Part shown: positions 15,228-25,789 of the stretch, in pieces
How the letters are laid out: each line of letters starts with the position of its first letter
Position numbering within the stretch: the first letter of the stretch is position 1
Assembly (NCBI GenBank): GCA_013112715.1
Contig: JABFGB010000013.1
Span: 1 to 64,000 of the forward strand
Direction: 5' to 3'
DNA: 64,000 nucleotides
Origin: Chloroflexota bacterium
GTDB lineage: Bacteria; Chloroflexota; Anaerolineae; Aggregatilineales; J027
Notes under the pieces: generated by a model
Told to the model about the DNA's origin: nothing
Database searches by the model: none
What the model saw: the letters and a program-made list of their open reading frames with translations, nothing else
Program-made: the position numbers and the translations under genes

Positions 15228-18170
15228 TCAGGTCTTCAGATTATTTTTCACAAGCGCCAGTATTTCAGCCAGCGACGCGGCTTGTCCACGAGTCTGCATC
15301 GCCTCAACAGCCTCGCTTTCAAATTGGGCCATGTAGGTGTCCAGTAGTGTCTGGGCCTTGACTCTCGTTTCGGGAGCAAGGGTGCGTTGATGTAGCACAA
15401 AACCGAGTATCATGAATGCCTCACGCGGATGGTTGGATTTGCTTAGAATTTCACTTAGCCCGACCAGCGTATCAAGGGCAAGGAGGGGCAGGTTGGCATT
15501 TTCAGCCGTATCCAGCGCGTCCAGAAAATAAGAGATAGCGTCATTCAGAAGGCCCATCTGTAGAGCATTATTGCCAAGTGAGGCTTGCGCCCACGCAATA
15601 CCCTGCTCATAGTTTAAAGCCTGATATTCCCGCAGGCTTTTGAGTAGCCGTTCATGGGCCTGCGCGTGCTGACCCCGGTGCTGATGCATCTGCCCCTGCT
15701 GCCAATCAAGATTGGCTTGACCCCGTGGACGAATGCCTCCTTGCGCTTGCTCAGGTAGCTTTTTCAGTACATCCTCGGCTTGGTCTTCATGGCCCATGTC
15801 ATTCAACAACTTGGCATAACGCCAGATCACACTGTCAATCCGCGAGATCGAGTCTTCATCCAACAGTGGGGCGTTGACTTCAATCAACTGCCGGGCTTCG
15901 AGGCGCTGGGCATCGGTAGAGGCCAGTTCCGCTAACAACCCCGCTGACAGGATATAGACATCATGGGCATCGAGTTCGGCCAACAGCGACACTCCTTGGC
16001 GGCTCATTTTGTAACCCGCTTCCCGCTGTCCCGTCCGACCTAGAAAATAGCCATAGAGCGCCAAACACCGTCCATGGTTAACCCCAGCTTTGCCTTCAGT
16101 TTGACCCTCCAAGACCTGCACGGCGGATCGAAAGGTGTTCACTCCCTCTTGTAGCCAACTCCGGGCATCCAACAGTGCCCACAAGCCCTCGCGCAGCCGA
16201 TTCATCGTTTCAAAATCGCGGTGCGCAAGTGCAACCCGCCATGCCTGCTGAATATTCTCGAAATCTTCCAACGCCACCTGCGGCATTCCGCCGACAATTT
16301 CGGATTCATGTTCCATCAGATAACCCGCGAAATATTGACAATGGATGGTTTCGAATTGCCCCATAAAGTCGGGGTCTGCCTGCAATTTTTCGATAAGATA
16401 CTGCTGGAACAACTCATGGATGGCATAACGCTGACCGATGCGGTAGATAAGCGATTTGCTCAATAACAAATTCAGCATTCGCAGACTAGCCCCAGCGACT
16501 TGTTGGGCGGCTGATCGTGTAAACCCTCCGCGGAAAACCACCAATCGCAACAAGGTCTCCTGCTCGGTCTCATGAAGTCGCCCCCATGTACTATCAAAAA
16601 TCGCCCGGATACTACGATGCCGCGCCGGGATGTTCATTTGCTGTGCTTCAAGGAGGTCAAGGTTTTGTCGGATTTCGTCACAAATCTCAGTGGGGGTCAG
16701 TACGGTCACCCAACTGGCGGCAAGATCGAGAGCGAGGGGCATTCCGCGCACCAAACGACAAATCTCATCAATCGCGGTCTCTTGGCTTTCTACCACCCGG
16801 AACGCTGGATCGGTACGTCGCGCACTTTGCACAAATAATTCCGCGGCATCACTGGTCACGCCATTTTCGGGCGGGCTGAAACTTAAGCCGTCGAGAGGAA
16901 AAAGCGTCTCCCCCCGTAAATACAGCATCTCGCGGGAGGTCACGATGATATGCAGATAGGGCATATCAGCAAGCCACTCGGTGACTCGTTCCGCCCCGTC
17001 AAGTAGATGTTCAAAATTATCGAGAATCCAGAGCATCCGCTGATCGGCTACATAATCTACCAAAGATACTGCAACCGAATCCCCCGGATACGATTCCAAT
17101 CCTACGGCTGTCGCAATACTCGGCTCCAGTTGATCCACCGAGGTTAAGTCCGCTAGGCGTATAAAATAGACCCCTTCCGGGAACAAGGCCATCACTTCCT
17201 CCGCGACCTTTAGCGCTAGGCGGGACTTGCCAATTCCCCCAAGCCCAATGATGGTGATAAGACGTGCATCGGACTGTTCAAGCAGTTGCCGAATTTCTGC
17301 TCGTTCAGTTCTGCGCCCTATAAAGGGTGTCAAGTGACTGGGTAGATTATTGGGAATACTGCGGATGAGGCTCGAAATGGAGGTGATAGAGGTGCTGGTT
17401 GGTTGGGCTACATATTCCGTGAGCGGGTCGCCTGCACGAATACGTTCATACAGGGCGGTTGTCGTTTGGTCAGGTTCAATACCAAATGCCGTTAGGAGCA
17501 GTTGACGACAGCCCTGATATTGCTTTAGGGCTGCCGCCCTTTGACCGGAAAGGGTTAAGAAGATCATATACAGGCGATAGGCTTCTTCATCTAGCTCATC
17601 GAGTTTCAATAGAGCGTTAACAATTTCGATGCCCCGCTCAAGGTGCCCTTGCTTAAGGTGATAATTGACCAACAATCGCAGGCCATTCAGGACTCGGCGC
17701 AATAAGCGTTCACGTTCCCCCGTGACCCACCGCTCAAATTCCGAGCTATCCACATAGAATCCCTCAAGGAAGTTGCCCTGATAACGTCTGAGAATCCCTT
17801 CAAGTTCAATCGCTTTTTCATCGTCTAGCAATTCACTCCCAGACACTAATTGCGACTCCAATTCGGCGAAATCAAACTGAACCGACTCGGCAAGATCCAC
17901 TGCTACAAAGTCACCGCGTGGAGCCACAATGAAATCCCCAAAGGCCTGCCGCAGATTGCTCAACATTCGTCGGAAGTTGCGCTGGGCGTCTGCTTGGGAA
18001 TACCCCTCCCAGAACATTTCTGCCAGTGTCTCACGGGGATGGGGCCGGCCTGTCGCCACCAGATAAACGAACAGGGCTGCATCCTTACGGGTCTCAAAGG
18101 CCACCTCCTGACCGTTGATAGACACTCGCAAGCCACCCAGCGTATTGACCGCCATTTGAGCGGAATCCAT
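15228..18170 (-). CDS. BTAD/NB-ARC/TPR transcriptional regulator (AfsR/SARP-like)
   Basis: 980 aa from ATG 18170 (TTG 18188 is the alternative). The N-terminus has an OmpR-type winged-helix region (~5-95, LGGLRVSINGQEVAF) and a bacterial transcriptional activation domain (~97-245). An NB-ARC-like ATPase follows: PFIGR near 290, P-loop IIGLGGIGKSRLA near 305-317, and a Walker B-like MLWILDNFEHLL. The C-terminal ~350 residues are TPR-like helical repeats. This is the AfsR/MalT-like STAND regulator plan: the TPR part senses a ligand or partner, ATP drives oligomerisation and the winged helix binds DNA. It is divergent from the secreted protein gene at 18305 across 134 bp. That gap holds a small inverted repeat, ATGCT-6-AGCAT (18267-18282), which might be an operator. 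Target genes are unknown. Confidence 0.85.
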   Translation of the reverse strand: MDSAQMAVNTLGGLRVSINGQEVAFETRKDAALFVYLVATGRPHPRETLAEMFWEGYSQADAQRNFRRMLSNLRQAFGDFIVAPRGDFVAVDLAESVQFDFAELESQLVSGSELLDDEKAIELEGILRRYQGNFLEGFYVDSSEFERWVTGERERLLRRVLNGLRLLVNYHLKQGHLERGIEIVNALLKLDELDEEAYRLYMIFLTLSGQRAAALKQYQGCRQLLLTAFGIEPDQTTTALYERIRAGDPLTEYVAQPTSTSITSISSLIRSIPNNLPSHLTPFIGRRTERAEIRQLLEQSDARLITIIGLGGIGKSRLALKVAEEVMALFPEGVYFIRLADLTSVDQLEPSIATAVGLESYPGDSVAVSLVDYVADQRMLWILDNFEHLLDGAERVTEWLADMPYLHIIVTSREMLYLRGETLFPLDGLSFSPPENGVTSDAAELFVQSARRTDPAFRVVESQETAIDEICRLVRGMPLALDLAASWVTVLTPTEICDEIRQNLDLLEAQQMNIPARHRSIRAIFDSTWGRLHETEQETLLRLVVFRGGFTRSAAQQVAGASLRMLNLLLSKSLIYRIGQRYAIHELFQQYLIEKLQADPDFMGQFETIHCQYFAGYLMEHESEIVGGMPQVALEDFENIQQAWRVALAHRDFETMNRLREGLWALLDARSWLQEGVNTFRSAVQVLEGQTEGKAGVNHGRCLALYGYFLGRTGQREAGYKMSRQGVSLLAELDAHDVYILSAGLLAELASTDAQRLEARQLIEVNAPLLDEDSISRIDSVIWRYAKLLNDMGHEDQAEDVLKKLPEQAQGGIRPRGQANLDWQQGQMHQHRGQHAQAHERLLKSLREYQALNYEQGIAWAQASLGNNALQMGLLNDAISYFLDALDTAENANLPLLALDTLVGLSEILSKSNHPREAFMILGFVLHQRTLAPETRVKAQTLLDTYMAQFESEAVEAMQTRGQAASLAEILALVKNNLKT

Positions 18171-18304
18171 AGCACGATCCCCCGCCAAATAAGATTTTGG
18201 ACTGGTCGAATATTTCTCGAACGTTTTTGGTACGCATTCTCCACAGTGACCGAATGCCCTTTGTCTATGCTGTTTTTAGCATTGAGTAATGAGCGGAGGT
18301 CACG

Positions 18305-19138
18305 ATGTTTCAGTTTCACACATTCTACACCAAGCGCCTAGTTTGGAAAGCAATTCTCGTTTTGTTGGTCGTCATCGTTACAGGGCAGCACCTGAATGTG
18401 ATGGCAGTCGGGCCAAACCTCAAAGACCTCAACGTCGAAGATTTGGTCATCATGGTCGAGCAGGGGGACGGTCAAACGGCAGTCATGCAGATCAGTGAAG
18501 TTGCCTACGCACTGGGCCACTTTGCTCCCGCCCCAAACGATACAGTCGTCTTTGATCCCTTTATGTCGCGCCAAATACGTGGTGCCGTGATTGACTTTGA
18601 TGAATTACCCAGCGCTTGCGTTGGCAGCAAAAACGCCAAAGTGGGTGTTGATAAGGAAACTTGTTCCAACGAATTTTGGGCACAAGAACCCACCGTGCGG
18701 TTTGGACGTTCCTTCTTTACCACCCGGCAGGACGATGGAACCGTCGTGATTCGTAGCGCCGATGACATACTGGCGACCTTCATCGAAGAAACTGGTCATT
18801 CGTGGCAAGAATATCTCTATGAAACCAATGGTCGTGGTGGTCAACGTATCCAAGTAACTACGATTGCTGAGTCTGAGCGTTGGGCGGCGGGGCGCGAATA
18901 TCAGGTCAAACGCTATATCTTGAATCTCGATGGTAGTCTGATCAGTCTATCCGACGAACAGCGCACCACCCTGAAGTCGCAGATTTGCCTCGGCTATGCC
19001 AGCCCCATCGGCGCTGAAGTCCCGGCCTATGGTGCGCCTGCCGACTGGCCCAATCCCGCAGGCTGGCCCACCACCAACCCGACGCTGGATGAACTTACCA
19101 GTTTCTGTGCCGATATGGTGGTCGAACCCGATTTCTAA
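18305..19138 (+). CDS. Exported protein of unknown function with an EExGHSWQEY motif
   Basis: 277 aa. ATG 18305 has a near-ideal ribosome-binding site (GGAGGT, 5 nt). The N-terminus is a long signal peptide or anchor: basic MFQFHTFYTKRLVWK, then a hydrophobic stretch. Around residues 158-172 is the sequence ATFIEETGHSWQEYLYET. It recalls the helix of metallopeptidase-like cores, but the first His of HExxH is absent, so catalysis is doubtful. Four cysteines (three in the mature half: SACVG, ETCSN, QICLG, SFCAD) could form disulfides. The protein ends in a Pro/Trp-rich segment. It is divergently transcribed from a BTAD/NB-ARC regulator and could be its target. I do not recognise the family. Confidence 0.65.
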   Translation: MFQFHTFYTKRLVWKAILVLLVVIVTGQHLNVMAVGPNLKDLNVEDLVIMVEQGDGQTAVMQISEVAYALGHFAPAPNDTVVFDPFMSRQIRGAVIDFDELPSACVGSKNAKVGVDKETCSNEFWAQEPTVRFGRSFFTTRQDDGTVVIRSADDILATFIEETGHSWQEYLYETNGRGGQRIQVTTIAESERWAAGREYQVKRYILNLDGSLISLSDEQRTTLKSQICLGYASPIGAEVPAYGAPADWPNPAGWPTTNPTLDELTSFCADMVVEPDF

Positions 19139-19199
19139 GCCCACCACCAACCCATACGAAAGGCTAAAGAGCGGATTCCCCATCTGCTCTTTTTTGTCG

Positions 19200-22100
19200 C
19201 TACTGCGTTGGGCACGCTTTCAGATGCAGGAATTTCTGACACTCCTCCAAGGTGAAACCGCGTGTGACCCGACCCTCGGCGATGGTGATTAGCTCATCCA
19301 AATCCAGTGTATAGCCTCGAATACCACCGCCTTGATCTGTACCGACCACATGCTTGCCATCTGGGCTGAAATCCAAACCGAAGAGCCAATTTTTATTGCC
19401 CGTCAAAGTCAACCATTCGCTGCCAGTTCTCATATCCCAAATCTTAATAGATCGATCAAAACTCGCTGTACCGAGGTAGGCACCATCGGGGCTAAATTCA
19501 ATGCTAAGTACCAGACCCGTATGACAACAGAACGTGTAGCGCAGTTGACCTGTACGGATATCCCACACCAAAATATCACCACTTTGCCGACTGACCGCTA
19601 TCCAATGCCCGTCAGGGCTGAAATCCACGTCGTACACCAAGTCTTCGCTAGGGAGGAACAGCTTATGTTCTCCCGTACTAACATCCCACAAGCGCACGCC
19701 ATGCGAATAATCAGCAGTCGCCACTAACGAGCCATCGGGGTGATAAGCAATGCCCCACACTTGATCTTCATTCTGTAACACCAAGAGTTTTTCACCCGTC
19801 CTGCTGTCCCAAACTATGGCTGTACCATCGTTGCTTCCGGTCAGGATTCGGCTTCCGTCGGGGCTAAACTCGATATCCCCAGCCCAGCTACCATGACTTT
19901 CTTGAGACGTCCAAAGGTGGTTACCCGTCACATCATACAATGCCACTTCCCCAGTTCGTAAGGCGATTGCAAGGAAAGTACCACTGGGATCGAACACCAT
20001 ATCTGGGGTTATTACACGATCATTGACCTGAATATTGGAGAGTGTCTTGCCATCGGTTGCTTGTCGAAATGCAATATCCCGTGTGGGCTGCCCATTCAGG
20101 TTTCGATATTCGCTGACGGCAAAATATGTCCCGGTTGGATGAAAGTCCATTCTGCCGGCCACAGTAACTTGTTGAGTAAACACTTCTCGACCGAGTGATA
20201 AGTCCCATAGTTTGATGGTCTGGTCGCCGCTGCTGGTCACCAAGCTTGTTCCATTGGGGCTAAAGTCAAGATTAAGGACAGCACTGCGATGCCCTGCCAG
20301 TACCAACATCTGAACACCTGTGGAGGCGTTCCAGATACGTGCCCGTCCATCATAACCGCCAGATGCTAACCACTGACCATCCGGGCTGTACTTGGGCTGC
20401 CAAATACCACCGCTCGAATTCCGCAGGTCAAGTACAAGGTTGCCTGTGGCAGCATCTATCACTTTGAGTAAGCCGGTCTCTGACGCAAACGCCAGTTGGG
20501 TTCCGTCTGGATCAAAAGATATCGCACAGGACGTCAGTTCTCTTATCGCTGGTTCAGCTTGGTGTTCCAACAGTAGTTGTCCGGTTGCCACTTCCCACAC
20601 GATGATAGTGCCAAAGGCTTCTTCGCATGTTGCTAACCGCTGGCTATCCGAACTGAAAGCCACTGACAGTATCGGGCTAGTATAGTCGAAAACACGTATC
20701 GGCACCCCTGTTTCGGCATCCCATAATCGGGCTGTACGGTCAATTCCACCTGTCACAATCGTTTTTCCATTAGGGCTAAAGCTGACACTGAATACCCCTT
20801 GTTTCCAACTTGCTCGAACCGCTTTATGCCCCACGAGCGTGTGTATCAACTGGCCGTTCTGGACATCCCACACTTTGGCGGTTCCATCAAAACTCCCACT
20901 TACTAAGCGCATCCCATCCGGGCTAAACGCGACACTCTGAACTTTGTCCGTGTGACCCGTCAATACCATCAACTGCTTACCGATTGCCACGTCCCATACC
21001 CGCACGGTACCATCCCAACAACCTCCTGCGATGAGCTTTCCGTCGGGGCTATAATCCACACCAAATACAGTTGACGGGCAACCTTCGAGTGTCCGAATAA
21101 TATGGAGTTCTGGCACAGCGCGGTGCAAAGCATTCTCCGCTTCTACGGTATAGGCTTGTTCCAACGAATACAGTGCCAATAAGACACTGCGTTCGGGGTC
21201 AATATCGAGGTTACTGACGGAGGCCGCCGCTAACTCACGAGCAAACGCGAGTTGGGCTTGATCTTCCGCACGGTCTCGCTCATTCGAGGCAATGCGGTTT
21301 TGATTGAAGATTACCCCTGTCAAAATGATCCCGAAAAAGAAGGCCACCAGCAGCACTGCTACCAGTACCCGCAGCACACGAATAGATCGTTTTTCCAAGT
21401 GCCGTTCGTAAGCCTGCCGTTCACGTTCCTCCGCTTCGTGTCGGTCACGTTCCATGATGCTGGTTTCTAGGAATTCGCGCTCGAATGGGGTCAGGGCGAG
21501 AGTGGTCTCTTTAGCCCAATTCTCATAGCGTCCCAGACGTGCGCCGGTCAACAGATAGCTGGCTTCCCGGTGATTTTGTCCCCATATTTCGGCTGCCTCG
21601 CCCAGACGACGCTGCAATTTGATTTCCTCACGGCTTTCGTTCAGCCATGCTCGTAAACGCTCCCATTCTCGCAAAATCGCCTCATGCGCCACCTCAACGG
21701 TCGGTTCGCGGTTGGCTGGATCGTGATCGAGCGACAGTAGGCGATAGTCCGCATACGTGTCAATAATTTCATCCATCACATCCGGGGCAGTCGAGGTATT
21801 CAAGAGTTCCTGCCGTGTGACTCGCCGCCGCGTGTCTTCGGTGCCTTCACCTAGTGTGACTAATCTTAAGAACATCTGACGGGCAGCTTCTTGTAAGTCA
21901 GGGGTCAGTTCAGCATAAACCTGATCGGCCCGTTTGGCTATTGCACCCGTCGTCCGGCCAATGGCTTGATACGCCTCATGGGTCAAGGCCCGCCCTTGTC
22001 GCTGCTCAAAAAGTTCAGTCAGCGCATATTGCAGCAGGGGCAACGCACCCGGCTGGTAATGGATGTCTTGGACGATGGTTGACACCAAGCCTGCCTCAAA

Positions 22101-23876
22101 GGTCACCCCCACTCGTTCTGCCGGACGCACAATAGCCCGTTCCAGACCATCGGCAGAAAGTGGCAGGATAGTTTCCATGCGGCTGCGGACAAGTTCGCCG
22201 ATTTGAGGATATTGCAGCGGACGATCGTAGAAATCGGCCCGCAGGGTGATGATCACACGTACACGGCTGCGGCTTTCCGTTACGGCTGCATGGATTAAAT
22301 CGAGAAAATGGTTGCGTGCAGTCTCGTCATCCACGAGTGTAAATACTTCTTCAAATTGGTCAACGAGTATCACTAATTCACTCGTCTCATCGGGCAGAAT
22401 AATCTGCGCGGCACGGATTAGTCCCCGTGTATCACGTGCTAGATGTTCCCGCAGATTACCGGCTTGGTTTGCTGCCACTCGGGTAAGGGCGACTTCAAGT
22501 TCATCAAGAGGGTGGCGGCCCGGCAGCATTTCGACGATGAACCAACTTTTGGAGCCGGGAAGTTCGCCGCGCCATAATGCGGGAATCAAACCGGCCTTAA
22601 TCAGGCTCGATTTTCCACTGCCGCTTGGCCCAACAATCGCTAGAAAACGACTGTTTTCGCTACTTTCACCTAGCCGATTTATTAGCTTGGCGATTAGCTT
22701 TTCCTGCCCGAAGTAATCTTCATAGTCCGTTGCCCTAAACGCACGTAGCCCTTTATAGGGATTTTCGGGCTGAAACTCGCTGGTCGGAATCGGCATCACT
22801 CCTAATAGGGTGGATTGACCGTCTGAATCGAGGTTGGTCGTAATGAGCTTCAGGTCGCGTGCAACGATAATTGCCTGCACCCGACTGCGGACATGCAGTT
22901 TTTTGTAAATCTGGGTGACATACCATTTCACCGTGCCGAGGGTGAACGTGAGCTTCTGTGCGATTTCCTTGTTCGAGAGGCCCTTCACAATCAGGTGTAG
23001 AATTTCTTGCTCGCGGATAGTCAAATATTCAGCCGTATTATCCGGTGATTTAAGACCCGAAGCCGCCGCGTTGCGGAAAGCCGCCGCTAACTCCAATGCA
23101 TCGACGTAACGTTGGGCTGGATTCTTGGCAGTAGCCTTTTGAATAACATCGTTTACCAGTGGCGGGGTTGCCGGATCATCGATTAATGGTAGGGGGTCAT
23201 GAATGTGTTTGAAAAGTCGCTCCACCGATGTCAGACCGGGAAAAGGATGCTTGCCAGTCAAGGTCTCATATAGGACGATCCCGAGGCTGTAGATGTCGGT
23301 GCGGGGCGTGACCGGGTCGCTGCGTCCCTGTTCCGGCGAAATATAATCTAGTGTTCCAACGACAATATCTTCGCCCGTGTTGCTCCCTCTCGTATTTGTC
23401 AGATCTTTGGCGATACCAAAGTCAGCGAGATAGGCGTTGCCATCCTCGTCGAAAAGGATGTTGGCGGGTTTCACATCACGATGAATAATCCCATTTCGAT
23501 GAGCAGCCTCCAATGCGGAGGTGATTTGATCCATCAAGCGTACCGTTGCTTCAAGGTCAAACGGGCCTTTTTCTAATGCCTCACGCAGGCTACCCCCTTT
23601 CAACCAGCGCATGACCAGATACCCACCGGTTGGATCGCGCCAATAATCGTAGAGTGGCACAATATGCAGATGCTCCAACTGAGCGATGGCTTGAGCCTCA
23701 GTTTCAAAGCGGCGGATGAAGTCCGGGTGATTGGCAATGGTGGGTTGAATGATTTTGATAGCAACCTCGCGGCCTACCGTCGATTGGTAAGCCCGATAGA
23801 CCGTCCCAAACCCACCCTCATTTAGTATTTCACGTAATTCATAGCCTTTAATGTGCTTTCTGTTTATTCGCTCCAT
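19200..23876 (-). CDS. Giant Ser/Thr kinase–LuxR HTH–nSTAND1 ATPase–WD40 receptor
   Basis: 1558 aa from ATG 23876, preceded by a GAGGG-type site. Order: Hanks-type kinase (~10-270; [28 protein letters not shown]); a LuxR/GerE helix-turn-helix (~287-347; [20 protein letters not shown], then [12 protein letters not shown]); nSTAND1 NTPase with [10 protein letters not shown] near 412 and [11 protein letters not shown] near 500; one membrane helix (~832-855); and about 14 WD40 blades (~929-1530). It lacks the Pro-rich linker and C-terminal beta domain of the other two. A DNA-binding module placed between kinase and ATPase on the cytoplasmic side implies direct gene control from a membrane receptor, or a borrowed protein-interaction role. 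It lies 122 bp downstream of the solute-binding protein genes. Confidence 0.88.
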   Translation of the reverse strand: MERINRKHIKGYELREILNEGGFGTVYRAYQSTVGREVAIKIIQPTIANHPDFIRRFETEAQAIAQLEHLHIVPLYDYWRDPTGGYLVMRWLKGGSLREALEKGPFDLEATVRLMDQITSALEAAHRNGIIHRDVKPANILFDEDGNAYLADFGIAKDLTNTRGSNTGEDIVVGTLDYISPEQGRSDPVTPRTDIYSLGIVLYETLTGKHPFPGLTSVERLFKHIHDPLPLIDDPATPPLVNDVIQKATAKNPAQRYVDALELAAAFRNAAASGLKSPDNTAEYLTIREQEILHLIVKGLSNKEIAQKLTFTLGTVKWYVTQIYKKLHVRSRVQAIIVARDLKLITTNLDSDGQSTLLGVMPIPTSEFQPENPYKGLRAFRATDYEDYFGQEKLIAKLINRLGESSENSRFLAIVGPSGSGKSSLIKAGLIPALWRGELPGSKSWFIVEMLPGRHPLDELEVALTRVAANQAGNLREHLARDTRGLIRAAQIILPDETSELVILVDQFEEVFTLVDDETARNHFLDLIHAAVTESRSRVRVIITLRADFYDRPLQYPQIGELVRSRMETILPLSADGLERAIVRPAERVGVTFEAGLVSTIVQDIHYQPGALPLLQYALTELFEQRQGRALTHEAYQAIGRTTGAIAKRADQVYAELTPDLQEAARQMFLRLVTLGEGTEDTRRRVTRQELLNTSTAPDVMDEIIDTYADYRLLSLDHDPANREPTVEVAHEAILREWERLRAWLNESREEIKLQRRLGEAAEIWGQNHREASYLLTGARLGRYENWAKETTLALTPFEREFLETSIMERDRHEAEERERQAYERHLEKRSIRVLRVLVAVLLVAFFFGIILTGVIFNQNRIASNERDRAEDQAQLAFARELAAASVSNLDIDPERSVLLALYSLEQAYTVEAENALHRAVPELHIIRTLEGCPSTVFGVDYSPDGKLIAGGCWDGTVRVWDVAIGKQLMVLTGHTDKVQSVAFSPDGMRLVSGSFDGTAKVWDVQNGQLIHTLVGHKAVRASWKQGVFSVSFSPNGKTIVTGGIDRTARLWDAETGVPIRVFDYTSPILSVAFSSDSQRLATCEEAFGTIIVWEVATGQLLLEHQAEPAIRELTSCAISFDPDGTQLAFASETGLLKVIDAATGNLVLDLRNSSGGIWQPKYSPDGQWLASGGYDGRARIWNASTGVQMLVLAGHRSAVLNLDFSPNGTSLVTSSGDQTIKLWDLSLGREVFTQQVTVAGRMDFHPTGTYFAVSEYRNLNGQPTRDIAFRQATDGKTLSNIQVNDRVITPDMVFDPSGTFLAIALRTGEVALYDVTGNHLWTSQESHGSWAGDIEFSPDGSRILTGSNDGTAIVWDSRTGEKLLVLQNEDQVWGIAYHPDGSLVATADYSHGVRLWDVSTGEHKLFLPSEDLVYDVDFSPDGHWIAVSRQSGDILVWDIRTGQLRYTFCCHTGLVLSIEFSPDGAYLGTASFDRSIKIWDMRTGSEWLTLTGNKNWLFGLDFSPDGKHVVGTDQGGGIRGYTLDLDELITIAEGRVTRGFTLEECQKFLHLKACPTQ

Positions 23877-23957
23877 TGCGATGTATCCCTCTTGCTAGGA
23901 CATTAGTTATAGTATAGGAGTGAAACAAATTCCGCCGACCAAAGACCTTACTTTTTC

Positions 23958-23977
23958 CTGACCCCCTTGGAAGTCAG
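23958..23977 (-). terminator. Weak hairpin after the solute-binding protein genes
   Basis: On the minus strand CTGACTTCC and GGGGGTCAG can pair over 9 positions with two G-U pairs and a two-base loop. No T-run follows, so termination would be partial at best. It separates the binding-protein operon from the next kinase gene. Confidence 0.3.
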
Positions 23978-23998
23978 CCTGAGTGATGCCTACTCAGT

Positions 23999-25753
23999 TT
24001 ATGGGGCTAATGCCGCCAACTTCGCTGCCATGTCAATAGAATGATAATCCCAATAGAACAACCCTAGTCCCCAAACAAAGGTGTCGAAGGGCCCGCTATA
24101 CCACGGTTTTGCCAAAGTGTAACTAATACGCACAAACAGCGGGATAATTGGATATTCCCCGTCTGGGCCAAAGAAACCCTCTTCAATCTGAGTATATAGT
24201 ACCTGTCGGACCTCTGGGTCTTGTTCCACCGAAGCCTGCTCAATGAGTTCATCCAATTCCGTACAGGGTCGTTCGAGGCCGCTGCCATGGCTATTGATAC
24301 ACCCCAAATAGTCCCCAACATAATTGTCCGCATCCAAATAGTCCGGCCCCCAACCGATAAGCCAAATATTCGGGCGATACCCTTCTAGGTCATTGAGAAA
24401 ATCAAGATCGCCCCCTTGGTTGACCGTAAATAAGTCGGGATCACATCCAAGATACGTTTCGGCCCGTGCTGCCAAGGCTTGAGCAACCGCGATTCCTGCA
24501 TCTGGGGACAAGGTGAAGATTTCAATAGGTGGCAAACCTTCGCAATTCGGAAAACCCGCTGCTGCTATTTCGTTTTGGGCATAGGTCGGGTCAAAGCCAA
24601 CCCCAATTTCACCAATTGGAGGGGCAAAGGGGATACCCGGCGCGGTAAAGTGAATCATCGGCAGGCCGTAACCATCCAAATACTGCTCGATCAGTTCCTC
24701 ACGATCCACAATTGCACTGAAAGCCCGCCGCACGTGCACATTGTCAAAGGGTGGTTTTTCATGAGCATAGGCAAAGAAAATTGTGACGGGTTCAAAACGA
24801 GGATGCGTTTCTGAGGCATAGATTGGATGATTCAGCACATATTGCAAGTCAGCAGGTGAAACGCCAGCGGTATCAACGGCATTCGCTAAGTAGGCAAGGT
24901 AAATGTCAATGTATGTGTTATAGGCAGTTAGGTTGACTACATCAACGTTGCCACCCATACGTAAGGCTGTCGGGAACGCCTGATTCCGCACCAACATGGC
25001 GCTCACATTGGGCACATACTCGTGAACAAAGTAGGGGCCATTCGTCACAATCGCGCCGAAATCAGCCCAAGTTGTCGGATTAGCCTGAATCTCAAGTTGC
25101 GGCAGGGCGGTGAGATAGTAGCCCATCGTCGGGAAAAATTCTGCTGGACGAGTTAACTGAAATTCAATTGAATGAGTATCTATCGCTGTGACCCCAATGG
25201 TCGGGCCATGCACCAACTTATCGGTCACTTGGTCATCTGAGGTACTCGCCACCAGATCACACCCCACCACAAAACGACGGATAATAAATCCATTTGGTGA
25301 AAATCGGGGGTCACACCAGCGTTGAACGCCGAAGACCACATCCGCCGCCACCACTGGGCGTAGCTTGGTCGCTTGTTGAGTCGCTGGGTCATACCGATAC
25401 CAATAGACTTCTTCAGAAAGGTAAAATATCCACGTCAAACCATCCGGGCTGCTCTGCCAAGTTCTTGCCAACAAAGGGGCAAGTTGATTGGTATAGGGAT
25501 CTATCATCGTGAGGGGTAAGAAAAGATTGTATTGAATAATCCCACTTTGACTCGTCATTGGTTTGAGGGTTGATCCGAGGTTATAGGCAGGCACCCCAAT
25601 ATCTGCGGTAACAGGGGGTGCCTGCTGATTGGTAGGAATCGCATATTCCTTAGGGTAATCCGCCCAACTGAGCGTATTGGGTAAAACCGCGCCCGCCAGC
25701 AGAATGGCTATGCCAATTGCGATAAAGATCTTGGCTGTGCATCGATGTTGCAT
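23999..25753 (-). CDS. Family 5 (oligopeptide-type) solute-binding protein, copy 2
   Basis: 584 aa with a Sec signal peptide (basic start, hydrophobic core, cleavage around NTLSWA) and no lipobox cysteine. The body follows the SBP_bac_5 pattern: QYNLFLPLT near the start, an LTWIFYLSEEVYW segment, and DNVHVRRAFSAIVDREELIE, the conserved 'VR-A---A-DR' block. It is a close paralogue in layout of the neighbouring gene at 25790 (584 versus 586 aa; both share the MIHFT-PGI block). ATG 25753 follows an AGGGAG site. No permease or ATPase for an Opp/Dpp-type importer is nearby; instead the gene follows a kinase–STAND receptor gene. It may deliver a peptide or oligosaccharide to a distant transporter, or act as a ligand-sensing partner. 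Confidence 0.85.
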   Translation of the reverse strand: MQHRCTAKIFIAIGIAILLAGAVLPNTLSWADYPKEYAIPTNQQAPPVTADIGVPAYNLGSTLKPMTSQSGIIQYNLFLPLTMIDPYTNQLAPLLARTWQSSPDGLTWIFYLSEEVYWYRYDPATQQATKLRPVVAADVVFGVQRWCDPRFSPNGFIIRRFVVGCDLVASTSDDQVTDKLVHGPTIGVTAIDTHSIEFQLTRPAEFFPTMGYYLTALPQLEIQANPTTWADFGAIVTNGPYFVHEYVPNVSAMLVRNQAFPTALRMGGNVDVVNLTAYNTYIDIYLAYLANAVDTAGVSPADLQYVLNHPIYASETHPRFEPVTIFFAYAHEKPPFDNVHVRRAFSAIVDREELIEQYLDGYGLPMIHFTAPGIPFAPPIGEIGVGFDPTYAQNEIAAAGFPNCEGLPPIEIFTLSPDAGIAVAQALAARAETYLGCDPDLFTVNQGGDLDFLNDLEGYRPNIWLIGWGPDYLDADNYVGDYLGCINSHGSGLERPCTELDELIEQASVEQDPEVRQVLYTQIEEGFFGPDGEYPIIPLFVRISYTLAKPWYSGPFDTFVWGLGLFYWDYHSIDMAAKLAALAP

Positions 25754-25789
25754 CTCTGATCTCCCTAAAAGCTATAATTTTCAGAATTC

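Noticed and set aside
17850..18341. 163-codon plus-strand frame across the BTAD gene start
   Set aside because: It overlaps the winged-helix region and the ribosome-binding site of the secreted-protein gene; no motif supports it.
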